Shown here one piece after another: positions 20,814-30,026 of a DNA stretch of 64,000 nucleotides (position 1 is its first letter; the number at the start of each line of letters is the position of its first letter). The position numbers were made by a program, and so were the translations under genes. The notes under the pieces were generated by a model that was not told the origin of the DNA, did no database searches, and worked only from the letters and a program-made list of their open reading frames with translations. This stretch comes from Alphaproteobacteria bacterium. GTDB taxonomy: Bacteria > Pseudomonadota > Alphaproteobacteria > DSM-16000 > Inquilinaceae. Location: positions 61,868 through 125,867 of the forward strand of contig JANQIX010000031.1 of assembly GCA_028281925.1 (NCBI GenBank). The letters run 5' to 3'.

Positions 20814-22034
20814 TCAATCGCCCGCCATCGCCGAGAAGGTGCCCATCAGCCGGGTCAGCGCGTCGGCAACGACGGCGATGTCGTGCACGAGCGCCAGGCG
20901 CATGAAGGGTTGGCCGGGATTGTTACCGTCTTCGGGCGCGGGACGGCCGATGTAAGCGCCGGGCAGCACACGGATCGCCTGCTCGCGCCACAAGCGTTCC
21001 GCGGCACGCTCTCCATCGCCGACTTCCAGCCACAGGAAAAACCCTGCATCCGGCCGGTAGAAGCCGAGGCTGTCGCCCATGATCCGCTCAGCGGTATCGA
21101 TCTTCGCCCGATAGAGCTCGCGATTCTCCGTGACATGCGCTTCATCCCGCCAAAGCGCGGCGGACGCGGCCTGGATCGGCATCGGCATGCCGGCAGACGC
21201 ATAGCCGCGCAGTCGCCGAAAGGCTGCGATCACCGTCGGATCGCCGGCAACGAAGCCCGATCGCAAGCCGGCGGCGCTCGACCGCTTGGACAGGGAGTTG
21301 AAGACGATCAGGTTGTCCAGCCGGGCACCGTCGAACCTGGCCGCGACCTCTAGGACTCCCGTCGGCGGTGCCCGATGGTAGATCTCGCTGTAGCATTCAT
21401 CGACTGCCAGCACGAAGCCGTGGCGGCGAGCCAGCGACAGCGCCTTCTGCAGATAGGCGACGTCGGCGGCAGCCCCTTGCGGGTTGGCTGGTGAACACAG
21501 ATAGAACAGAGCGGTGCGGTCCAGCAGACTCGCTGGCAGCGCGTCAAGATCCGGCAGAAACCCGGTCTGACGATTGGCCGTCAGGAACACCGGCTCGGCG
21601 CTGGTCATCTGGGCGGCGCCGACATAGACGCCATAGAACGGGTTCGGCAGCAGCACCGCAGGCTCGTTGCCACCCGGCATCGATCCGACGCAGGCCGAAG
21701 CCAGCATGAACAGGGCCTCACGCGTGCCCGAGGCCGGCAGCAGCGCCACGTCGGGGTCGATCAGGCGGCCGCCCTCGCCGAACCGCCAGACCAACCAGTC
21801 GCTGACGGCCTGGCGCCAATCGTACGTTCCGGCGATGGGCGGATATCGATTCCACGAGTCGGCGGCAGCGGCCATCGCCTCCGTCAGCAAGGCTGGAGGG
21901 GCATGCTTGGGATCGCCAATGGAGAAGTCGATCGCAGCGCGGCCCTCAGGGGCCGGGATATCCGTCAGCAGCGTGCGCAGCCGCGTAAACGGATAATCCT
22001 CCAACGCATTGAGTCGGTCGTTCAGCATGGACAC
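20814..22034 (-). CDS. Class-I PLP aminotransferase, DapC-like
   Basis: This 406-residue fold-type I aminotransferase has the PLP-binding Lys in FNSLSKRSSAAGLRSGF, the cofactor-binding Asp/Tyr region in AVDECYSEIY, and the carboxylate-binding Arg near the C-terminus (QPFMRLAL). Its sequence around IDFSIGDPKH and NPFYGVY matches succinyl-diaminopimelate/N-acetylornithine-type enzymes in alphaproteobacteria, which make L,L-DAP for lysine and peptidoglycan. The substrate assignment is inferred from family resemblance. A GTG start at 22034 has GAGG ten bases before; ATG 22028 is an alternative. It ends 15 bases before ftsK begins and may be co-transcribed. Confidence 0.88.
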   Translation of the reverse strand: MSMLNDRLNALEDYPFTRLRTLLTDIPAPEGRAAIDFSIGDPKHAPPALLTEAMAAAADSWNRYPPIAGTYDWRQAVSDWLVWRFGEGGRLIDPDVALLPASGTREALFMLASACVGSMPGGNEPAVLLPNPFYGVYVGAAQMTSAEPVFLTANRQTGFLPDLDALPASLLDRTALFYLCSPANPQGAAADVAYLQKALSLARRHGFVLAVDECYSEIYHRAPPTGVLEVAARFDGARLDNLIVFNSLSKRSSAAGLRSGFVAGDPTVIAAFRRLRGYASAGMPMPIQAASAALWRDEAHVTENRELYRAKIDTAERIMGDSLGFYRPDAGFFLWLEVGDGERAAERLWREQAIRVLPGAYIGRPAPEDGNNPGQPFMRLALVHDIAVVADALTRLMGTFSAMAGD

Positions 22035-22198
22035 CGGCGGGACGCCTCGATGGGATCGAAATCACCCGGATCGTAGCGTGCCGGCTCGATCGAAACAAGC
22101 AGACCGAGAATATGATTACGTTCTAAGACAAGCGGTTGATGGTTCTTGCTGATTCCGTAAGTGAACTGATTCGTCACCCCATTGGCATCGGCAGAGTC

Positions 22199-22234
22199 GG
22201 AAACGGCCCGACGCGAGGGGCGCCGGACCGTTCC
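22199..22234 (-). terminator. Strong GC hairpin downstream of amtB
   Basis: An imperfect 14-15 bp stem (GGAACGGTCCGGCG with CGTCGGGCCGTTTCC on the minus strand) has a 7-base loop. It lies about 70 bases beyond the amtB stop and 165 bases before the aminotransferase start. There is no T-run, so it may block or slow polymerase rather than be a classical terminator. A second repeat, GGTCGGGG/CCCCGACC at 22257-22287, adds to the structure. Confidence 0.5.
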
Positions 22235-22301
22235 GTCGATGGTCCTTCCTGGCTTCGGTCGGGGGTGCCCTGGGGGCCGCCCCGACCGGGCCAAGAACGG
22301 G

Positions 22302-24214
<1,913 letters not shown>

Positions 24215-24310
24215 TCAAGATCCGTGCCGAATGTGTCGCAGCGCACAATTGCCTGCGATGACAGGGGCTTGCGCGGCAGGTGGTGAAAAAGGAGTCAGGT
24301 CAGGGGAGTT

Positions 24311-24335
24311 GTTGTGCCTAATTCATAGGCATAAC
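24311..24335. promoter_or_regulatory. Candidate operator between glnK and the UbiH-type gene
   Basis: A 10-bp inverted repeat with one mismatch (GTTGTGCCTA / TAGGCATAAC, 5-base centre) lies in an AT-richer stretch of the divergent 337-bp gap. The dyad length and spacing resemble sites for dimeric regulators. It only partly resembles NtrC sites (TGCACC-N5-GGTGCA). Regulation of either gene is possible. Confidence 0.4.
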
Positions 24336-24458
24336 ACCTCGATCGCCCCAATTTTATGCAAATCAGATCAGAGGCGGGTCGGCAGCCTCTCGGGCCGATT
24401 GCCGCCCACCCTGGACATCGGTGGGCCTCAGGCCGATCATCCGTGACGATAAGGGGTG

Positions 24459-25703
24459 ATGGTGTTGACGAAACGGAGCAGGTTCTTGGCTATTCAACAC
24501 ACGCAGGTGGTGGTGGTCGGCGGTGGTCTGGCCGGCCTGACGCAGGCGGCGGCTTTGGCCGGCGGCGCGATCGACGTGGTGATCGTGGACCGAGAGAGTC
24601 GTGCGGCCCATGCCAACGAGACCTATGACGGACGGACCACCGCCGTCGCGCTGGGCACCCGCCGCATTCTTGAAGCCGCCGGCGTGTGGGAACGCGTGGC
24701 GGATGAGGCGTCACCGATCCTCGACATCCGCATCACCGATGCCGACCGGCCAGTATTTCTGCATTTCGACCATCAGGAAGTCGGAGACGAGCCGTTCGGC
24801 CATATCGTCGACAATCGGCTCTTGCGCGTGCGTCAGTTCGAGCTGTTGGACGAACTGCCGACGGTACGGCACTTGGCGCCGGCGGCCGTGACAGCACTGG
24901 AGCACGATGCCGGCGGCGTCACGGTCAGGCTGGACAATGGCGAGGCGTTGCGGGCACAGCTGGTGATCGGCGCGGACGGCCGCCATTCCTTCGTGCGCAA
25001 ATCCGCCGGCATCGGGGTGTTCGGCTGGCCGTACAACCAGACGGCAATCGTTACCGCCATGGCGCACGAGGTGCCGCATGAAGGTGTGGCGCTGGAGCAT
25101 TTCCGGTCGCACGGCCCGTTCGCGGTGCTGCCGCTCAACGACGCCGCAGACGGTACGCATCGGTCTTCCGTCGTATGGTCGGAGCGGCGAGACCTGGCCG
25201 GGCGCTACATGGCCCTGTCCGACGACGCCTTCGGGACGGAGCTGCAGGCCAGGGTCGGCGACTGGCTTGGCCGGGTCCGTCCGCTGGGGCGGCGGTTTGC
25301 CTATCCTTTGGGCGTGCAGCTGGCAAAGCGCTACATCGCCGACCGGGTCGCGCTGATCGGCGAGGCCGCCCATGTCATGCACCCGATCGCGGGCCAGGGG
25401 CTGAATGTCGGCCTGAGAGACGCAGCCGCCATCGCGGAACTGGCCATCGAGGCCAGCCGGTTGGGCATGGATGTCGGCGAATGGTCGCTGCTTCAGCGTT
25501 TCGAGCGCATGCGCCGCGCCGACAACCTGATGATGATCGCAGCCACCGACGGGCTGTTGCGGCTGTTCTCAAATGCCGTGCCGCCCGTGCGTTGGGCGCG
25601 GGACTTCGGCCTAACCGCCGTTGGGCAACTGCCGCCGCTGAAGAAGTTCTTCATGCGCCACGCCATGGGCACCGGCGGCCTGGTTCCCCGGTTCGGACGA
25701 TAG
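24459..25703 (+). CDS. UbiH/UbiF/COQ6-family FAD mono-oxygenase
   Basis: This 414-residue aromatic-ring hydroxylase acts in ubiquinone synthesis. It shows the dinucleotide-binding VVVVGGGLAGLTQA, the DG motif LVIGADGRHS near residue 170, and the FAD-ribityl motif RVALIGEAAHVMHPIAGQG with NVGLRDAA. These features fix the UbiH/VisC/COQ6 family; which ring position it hydroxylates cannot be told. ATG 24459 follows AAGGGG; a TTG at about 24489 preceded by GGAGCAGG would give a shorter N-terminus typical of the family. Its 3' end overlaps the convergent thpR gene by 93 bases. Confidence 0.92.
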   Translation: MVLTKRSRFLAIQHTQVVVVGGGLAGLTQAAALAGGAIDVVIVDRESRAAHANETYDGRTTAVALGTRRILEAAGVWERVADEASPILDIRITDADRPVFLHFDHQEVGDEPFGHIVDNRLLRVRQFELLDELPTVRHLAPAAVTALEHDAGGVTVRLDNGEALRAQLVIGADGRHSFVRKSAGIGVFGWPYNQTAIVTAMAHEVPHEGVALEHFRSHGPFAVLPLNDAADGTHRSSVVWSERRDLAGRYMALSDDAFGTELQARVGDWLGRVRPLGRRFAYPLGVQLAKRYIADRVALIGEAAHVMHPIAGQGLNVGLRDAAAIAELAIEASRLGMDVGEWSLLQRFERMRRADNLMMIAATDGLLRLFSNAVPPVRWARDFGLTAVGQLPPLKKFFMRHAMGTGGLVPRFGR

Positions 25704-26231
25704 CGGGTATTCGGCAACGGGGCGGTAGACCGCGCCTTCGCCACCCAGCGTGCTCTCGAACAGAACGAAGCGATCCACCGGCACCGGCTGGATGCGCAGC
25801 AGGCTGTTGTCGGTCATCCAGCGGATCAGCCGTGGACCCGGACGATCGCGGAACCGCGCAAGTGTGATGTGAGGCTTGAACTTGCGGTCGTCGGGGGCGA
25901 GGCCGGCGGCAACGATGGCCCGATCCACCTTGTCGCGCAGGAACTGAAGCGGCGGCGAAGGGTCGGTGCCCGCCCACAGGGCCCGCGGCCGTTTTTCGGG
26001 TCCGAAGCACCCCACGCCGGCAACAGCAACCTCAAAGGCCGGGGCTCGGATGCGGCTGAGGGCGGCATCGATATCGCGGGCCGTGGCATAGTCGACCTCG
26101 CCGATGAAGCGTAGCGTCAGGTGCAGGCTCTCCGCCTGAACCCAGCGGGCAGCCGGCACGCCGCCTTGCATCACCGCCAGACGCTGACGGACGGGGGCCG
26201 GAAGATCGACCGCGACGAACAGACGCACCAT
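25611..26231 (-). CDS. thpR: RNA 2',3'-cyclic phosphodiesterase (ThpR/LigT)
   Basis: This 206-residue member of the 2H phosphoesterase superfamily has both catalytic HxT motifs: HLTL (His37) and HITL (His121). It hydrolyses 2',3'-cyclic phosphates on RNA and in vitro can ligate tRNA halves. The family is normally about 180 residues and should end near PVAEYPL; here about 28 more residues follow, all encoded antisense to the end of the UbiH-type gene. Either the native stop has been lost, or the tail is genuine. Confidence 0.9.
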   Translation of the reverse strand: MVRLFVAVDLPAPVRQRLAVMQGGVPAARWVQAESLHLTLRFIGEVDYATARDIDAALSRIRAPAFEVAVAGVGCFGPEKRPRALWAGTDPSPPLQFLRDKVDRAIVAAGLAPDDRKFKPHITLARFRDRPGPRLIRWMTDNSLLRIQPVPVDRFVLFESTLGGEGAVYRPVAEYPLSSEPGNQAAGAHGVAHEELLQRRQLPNGG

Positions 26232-26287
26232 CAGCGGGTCCCTTCACTCAGCAGCATCGAGCGCGTGCCTGACTCGTCCCCGTAGCC

Positions 26288-26692
26288 CTAAGGGCACGGA
26301 TTCGGGTTGTCTGCTTGCACCGCATCGATCTCGGCACGCACCGCATCGCATCGGTAAGCGCCAGGTCGGCGGCAGCAATGTCGGTCGCCAGCTTTCCCAC
26401 CGACGTGGCGCCGATGTCACGAACGGCCGGCTGGCGACGAAAGCGATCGCCATCTGTGCGGGATCGAGGCCATGGTGCGCAGCAGTATCCACATAGGCGC
26501 GCGTGGCCGTGTCTCCGCGCTCGGCGACACGGCGTACATTTCCGCCGTGTCCAGGAAGTTGATCCCGCGGTCCAGGGCATACGCGATCTGGGCGTGCCCC
26601 TCTTCTTCCGTTTTGCGGAAGCTCCGGGTCATAGTGCCGAGGCACAGCTTGGTGACCTGAAGCCCAGTGCGACCGAGCGGACGCGTGTCCAT
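26288..26692 (-). pseudogene. Aldo/keto reductase remnant (internal deletion plus frameshifts)
   Basis: GAGGAGG precedes an ATG that opens a normal reductase N-terminus (MDTRPLGRTGLQVTKLCLG, then RGINFLDTAEMY) for about 58 codons. It then jumps to the family's C-terminus in another frame: AYVDTAAHHGLDPAQMAIAFV. A second shift follows at FVTSA (loss between ATCGGCG repeats), giving IGATSVGKLATDIAAADLALTDA, and a third frame closes with RAEIDAVQADNPNPCP and TAG. About 200 codons of the barrel, including the catalytic Lys and His, are missing. It is surely non-functional. Confidence 0.88.
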
Positions 26693-26863
26693 ATCGCCTC
26701 CTCGGCCTGGAAAGCGGTGGGCGGTAGGACAGGCCGGTTGCCCTATTCCGTGGCTGCTTGTCAAGCCCAGCCGACGATCGCATCCCACCGGAGATCTCCG
26801 TTTAGCGGTTCCGACGGAGCATTCGCCTCAATCCATGGGGCACGCCCGTTAGTGCACAAGTAG

Positions 26864-27054
26864 GATTCTCTTAATATCCGGGCACTGCCACGACATCACG
26901 CAATTCAATCAAATCTTAGGCATTCAAGTTAACATCTGATCAATAACTTAGACATACTGACGCTTAGAAAATCAAGCAAGGGAATTTTAAGAGTCGATAC
27001 CGTAACATAGATGTCAGAATGATTTTGGCCCCGCAGCGAATAGGAGGAGAAGCC
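26864..27054. other. AT-rich leader region
   Basis: This 190-base stretch is much more AT-rich than its surroundings and contains no gene. It directly precedes a short reading frame with a perfect ribosome-binding site and so probably holds its promoter. No -35/-10 pair could be chosen with confidence. Confidence 0.4.
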
Positions 27055-27147
27055 ATGGCCATTCGCACAATCTTGTGGGTTTACACCGTCTTCTGGCTGA
27101 TCCATCTGGTCGGCGTGGTGGACGCCACTGCTCTGGCGCTTTCGTAA
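27055..27147 (+). CDS. 30-residue predicted membrane peptide
   Basis: An exact AGGAGG lies seven bases before the ATG. The peptide is MAIRTILWVY, then TVFWLIHLVG and a short VVDATALALS end. Residues 6-22 form one aromatic-rich membrane helix. The length and amphipathic ends fit small inner-membrane proteins that attach to larger complexes or act under stress. Nothing in the sequence says what its partner is. Strong ribosome-binding site plus coherent hydrophobic composition argue that it is translated. Confidence 0.6.
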   Translation: MAIRTILWVYTVFWLIHLVGVVDATALALS

Positions 27148-27330
27148 CCGGTTGAGGCAAGGTAACGGATGAAGACTGCAGATCATCGGCGCGCCTGTTG
27201 ACCCCTGGGCCATTTGGTCCGACTGTGCCGCTAAAGGCAAAGCAGTCGCCAAATCGCCGAGGGGCCAGCCGGCCGATCAGCCCGCCGAGAGCCGACGAAA
27301 CGCGAAGCGGCGTCAACGGGCACTGATGAA

Positions 27331-27894
27331 ATGTATGACAGCCAATCCATAGTGGCGCTTGCGCGCGCCTGGGACTTCGCCGCAAGCCGGCACACCGACC
27401 AACGGCGCAAGGGCACGCGCGGCGAGCCCTACGTCAACCACTTGGCCGAGGTGGCCCACCTCATGGCCGAAGCGACCGGCGGCCGCGACGCAGTGCTTGT
27501 GATCGCCGCCGTGCTGCACGATACGGTCGAAGACACCGAGACTACGGCGCAAGAGATCGAAGAGCTGTTCGGGGCCGAAGTGGCCGGCGTGGTCGCCGAG
27601 GTGACGGACGACAAGAGCCTGCCCAAAGCCACACGCAAGCGCCTGCAGGTGGAGACGACGCCGCGCAAGTCGACGCGCGCCCGAATGCTGAAGCTGGCCG
27701 ACAAGACCTCGAACCTCCGGGCCATCGCCCATAGTCCGCCGGCGAATTGGGGCGAGGCCCGGCTTCGCGAATACCTGGACTGGGCCGTGGCAGTTGTGGC
27801 GGGATGTCGCGGCGTCAGCGACGTGCTGGAACGCCGGTTCGACGAAGCGCACGCTGCGGCCATGGCGACCTTGGCGGCCTCTTGCAACGATTAG
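27331..27894 (+). CDS. HD-domain small alarmone hydrolase (MESH1/RelA-SpoT hydrolase-like)
   Basis: This 187-residue single-domain HD phosphohydrolase has its metal ligands in the RelA/SpoT/MESH1 arrangement: His21 (SRHTDQRRK), PYVNHL (His37) and His63-Asp64 (AAVLHDTVEDTE), with LKLADKTSNL further on. There is no synthetase domain, TGS or ACT. It probably removes pyrophosphate from (p)ppGpp; family members may also act on NADPH. It starts 183 bases after the small membrane peptide and could share its transcript. Confidence 0.88.
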   Translation: MYDSQSIVALARAWDFAASRHTDQRRKGTRGEPYVNHLAEVAHLMAEATGGRDAVLVIAAVLHDTVEDTETTAQEIEELFGAEVAGVVAEVTDDKSLPKATRKRLQVETTPRKSTRARMLKLADKTSNLRAIAHSPPANWGEARLREYLDWAVAVVAGCRGVSDVLERRFDEAHAAAMATLAASCND

Positions 27895-28049
27895 GGGAAG
27901 CGCGGCTGCGGCATCTTGGCAAGTTCGGGCGCGGCTAAGCGTCTGAAATGCCCCGATGGTTTCGCATGCCGCCATTTTCGAGCAATTTTCTGAGGGCCAC
28001 TCGCGCCCGTGCGATCATACTTTCGCCACTTTCGATCCCTAGCTTCCCT

Positions 28050-28204
28050 ATCATGGTCCCCTGACCAGGACGGCGTGTTCGGGACAGCCCGTGCCGAATG
28101 CTCGTTCAGTCCCCAGATGCCTGGGGATCGGCCGGTTCCCCGCTGGCGGATCCCCACCATAGCTTTCGGCCACCGCAAAAAGCCCCCTGCGGTGGCCTTT
28201 TTTT
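28050..28204 (+). ncRNA. Candidate structured small RNA ending in an intrinsic terminator
   Basis: No credible gene is found between 27895 and 28397. Within it lie three perfect hairpins in a row: TGGTC-CCCT-GACCA (28054-28067), TCCCCAG-ATGC-CTGGGGA (28110-28127) and GGCCACCGC-12 nt-GCGGTGGCC (28168-28197) followed by seven T. This layout suits an independent small RNA of about 150 nt. It does not carry the 4.5S, tmRNA or 6S landmarks I know. The 5' end is a guess; the alternative is a long 3' UTR of the alarmone hydrolase. Confidence 0.4.
28168..28204 (+). terminator. Strong rho-independent terminator
   Basis: A perfect 9-bp GC stem (GGCCACCGC/GCGGTGGCC) with a 12-base loop is followed by TTTTTTTG. 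It is 274 bases beyond the nearest upstream stop codon and 194 bases before ccmA. Confidence 0.92.
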
Positions 28205-28397
28205 GTGAGCGTTTGGCCGGCCCTTGTTGAATTTCGCGGGCTCTTTTGCCGCAGTCGCTGGGTCAGGCCGCGATGCGCCCGCACCTCCGGAACTGGGCGG
28301 CCATCTTGCCAGCGGAAGCTGTCGACCGTACCGTCGTGACGACCTCAGTCCATGAAGAGCCGTCGAAAGATGTGGCGGCTAAAGAGTCACACCGGCC

Positions 28398-29108
28398 ATG
28401 GCGGCTTCGCCATCCTCAATCGCCCCCGTCGCCTCCGAGACCCAATCCGAACATGAGACCGCGCCGATGCTGGCCGGGGAGCGGCTTGCATGCCTGCGCA
28501 GCCACCGTCTGATCTTTGCCGAATTGTCGTTTCGTGTCGGCCGAGGGGAGGTTCTTGTGCTGACGGGGCGGAACGGCAGCGGCAAATCGAGCCTGATCCG
28601 GATGATGGCGGGACTGCTGCCGCCCTTCGATGGACGGCTGCTGCGCGACGGTCGACCTGTCCAGGAAGATCCTGGGGGGCATCGCGCGGACCTGGCCTAT
28701 GTCGGCCATCTGGACGGGATCAAGCTGCCGCTCACCGTCGCGGCCAACCTGTCATTCTGGGCTGCGGCGGATCATCACGGCGCCGCCGGCGCCGGTGTGG
28801 AGAAGGCCTTGGCGACCTGGGGGCTCGCCCCGCTGGCGCAGATGCCGGCGCGCTATCTGTCTGCCGGGCAGCGCCGCCGCCTGGCCCTGGCACGGCTGCT
28901 GGTATCGTGCCGGCGACTCTGGCTCTTGGATGAGCCGACGGTCGCGCTGGACGCGGCCTCCGTCGATACCCTTGGGCAGCTGGTTCAACAGCATCGCGCG
29001 GACGGCGGTGCTGCGGTGGTGGCGACGCATGCTGCACTGCCGATCAGCGACTGCACCGAACTGTCGCTCGACGGGTTCGCCGCGCCGATGGAAGACACGA
29101 TCGGATGA
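28398..29108 (+). CDS. ccmA: Heme exporter ATP-binding protein CcmA
   Basis: This 236-residue ABC ATPase of the cytochrome c maturation system releases holo-CcmE from CcmCD. It has Walker A GRNGSGKSS, the variant signature YLSAGQRRRLALARLL, Walker B LWLLDEPTVALD and the H-loop ATHAALPI. The opening LACLRSHRLIF is typical of CcmA, so the Met at 28467 is a plausible shorter start; the 23 extra residues are unlike the family. It overlaps ccmB by four bases (ATGA). Confidence 0.93.
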   Translation: MAASPSSIAPVASETQSEHETAPMLAGERLACLRSHRLIFAELSFRVGRGEVLVLTGRNGSGKSSLIRMMAGLLPPFDGRLLRDGRPVQEDPGGHRADLAYVGHLDGIKLPLTVAANLSFWAAADHHGAAGAGVEKALATWGLAPLAQMPARYLSAGQRRRLALARLLVSCRRLWLLDEPTVALDAASVDTLGQLVQQHRADGGAAVVATHAALPISDCTELSLDGFAAPMEDTIG

Positions 29109-29782
29109 CTGCAGTATTGCGCGCGTGGATCCGGCTTGTCCGTCGCGATGTCCGGCTGGGGCTGAGCGCGGGCAGCGATGCAGCGGCAGCGCTTGTCTTC
29201 TTCATCGTAACGACCGCCCTGTTCCCGCTTGGGATCGGACCCGAAGCCAACCTGCTGGCGCGCATCGCCGCAGGCGTTCTCTGGGTCGCGGCATTGCTGG
29301 CCAATCTCCTGTCGATGGAACGGCTGTTCGCGACGGATTACGAAGACGGCACACTCGATCTCCTGGTGCTGTCGCCTCTACCACTGGAACTGGTGGCCCT
29401 GGCGAAGGTGGCCGCCCACTGGCTTATCACCGGGCTGCCGCTCTTGCTGATCGCGCCGCTGATGGGGGCCTTGCTGGGGCTGCCGGGGCCGGCCTTCGGC
29501 ACACTTGGGCTAGCGTTGGTTCTCGGCACCCCGAGCTTGAGCCTGCTGGGCGGTATCGGTGCGGCGCTGGTGCTGGGGACCCGGCGCGGCGGCGTTCTAT
29601 TGGCGCTGTTGATCCTGCCGCTGTTCGTGCCGGTCTTGATCTTCGCGGTTTCCGCCATCGATGCTGCAGCTGCCGGCCTCACCGTGCGACCCCATCTGTT
29701 GCTGCTGGCCAGCGTGTTGGCGTTGACCGTCACGTGCGGTCCCATCGCCTGCGCCGCCGCATTGCGCCAAGCGGTACGTTAG
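29105..29782 (+). CDS. ccmB: Heme exporter membrane protein CcmB
   Basis: This 225-residue, six-helix ABC-2-type permease partners CcmA. Family blocks are clear: the R..R.D.RL opening, ERLFATDYEDGTLDLL after helix 2, and the LGTPSLSLLGGIGAALVLGTRRG region. In most alphaproteobacteria ccmC and ccmD follow; here the next gene is a TRAP binding protein, so the rest of the system must lie elsewhere. Its stop codon coincides with the left end of an inverted-repeat element. Confidence 0.94.
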   Translation: MTAVLRAWIRLVRRDVRLGLSAGSDAAAALVFFIVTTALFPLGIGPEANLLARIAAGVLWVAALLANLLSMERLFATDYEDGTLDLLVLSPLPLELVALAKVAAHWLITGLPLLLIAPLMGALLGLPGPAFGTLGLALVLGTPSLSLLGGIGAALVLGTRRGGVLLALLILPLFVPVLIFAVSAIDAAAAGLTVRPHLLLLASVLALTVTCGPIACAAALRQAVR

Positions 29783-29887
29783 CCCGCATTTCTCAAACCC
29801 TCCGCGGTCTGCGGCGCGGCGCGGCTCTCCTGCCCTGTCGCCGGCACAGCGCCGCGCAGGCCATGGCGGATGTGAGAAATCTGGGCT
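29781..29887. repeat. 107-bp inverted-repeat element (MITE-like)
   Basis: The ends AGCCCGCATTTCTCA (29781-29795) and, reversed, AGCCCAGATTTCTCA (29873-29887) match at 13 of 15 bases. The interior has a nested GC-rich repeat (TGCGGCGC...GCGCCGCGCA). No flanking target-site duplication is evident and there is no reading frame. It may be a non-autonomous transposable element, an insertion-sequence remnant or a large terminator. It begins inside the ccmB stop codon. Confidence 0.5.
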
Positions 29888-29959
29888 CGCACCAACCCCT
29901 CCTACCGGAGCAAATCGTTCATTGACCGCCATTGGCCTCGAGCGTTATCGTGTCATTAG

Positions 29960-29975
29960 ACGAAACTAATTTCGT
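29960..29975. promoter_or_regulatory. Palindromic operator candidate for the IclR regulator
   Basis: ACGAAA-CTAA-TTTCGT is a perfect 6+6 dyad, 51 bases before the start of the TRAP operon. IclR-family operators are often short AT-centred dyads of the GAAA..TTTC kind, and an IclR gene lies in the operon, so autogenous or substrate-linked control here is plausible. Confidence 0.5.
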
Positions 29976-30026
29976 TGAATGAAACGCTGCCGTAGAAATC
30001 GGCACCCATGCTCGGGAGGAGCTGTC

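Noticed and set aside
28050..28204. 4.5S RNA, tmRNA or 6S RNA at this position
   Set aside because: None of their conserved landmarks (GGAAGCAGCC loop, tag sequence, long central bulge) are seen.
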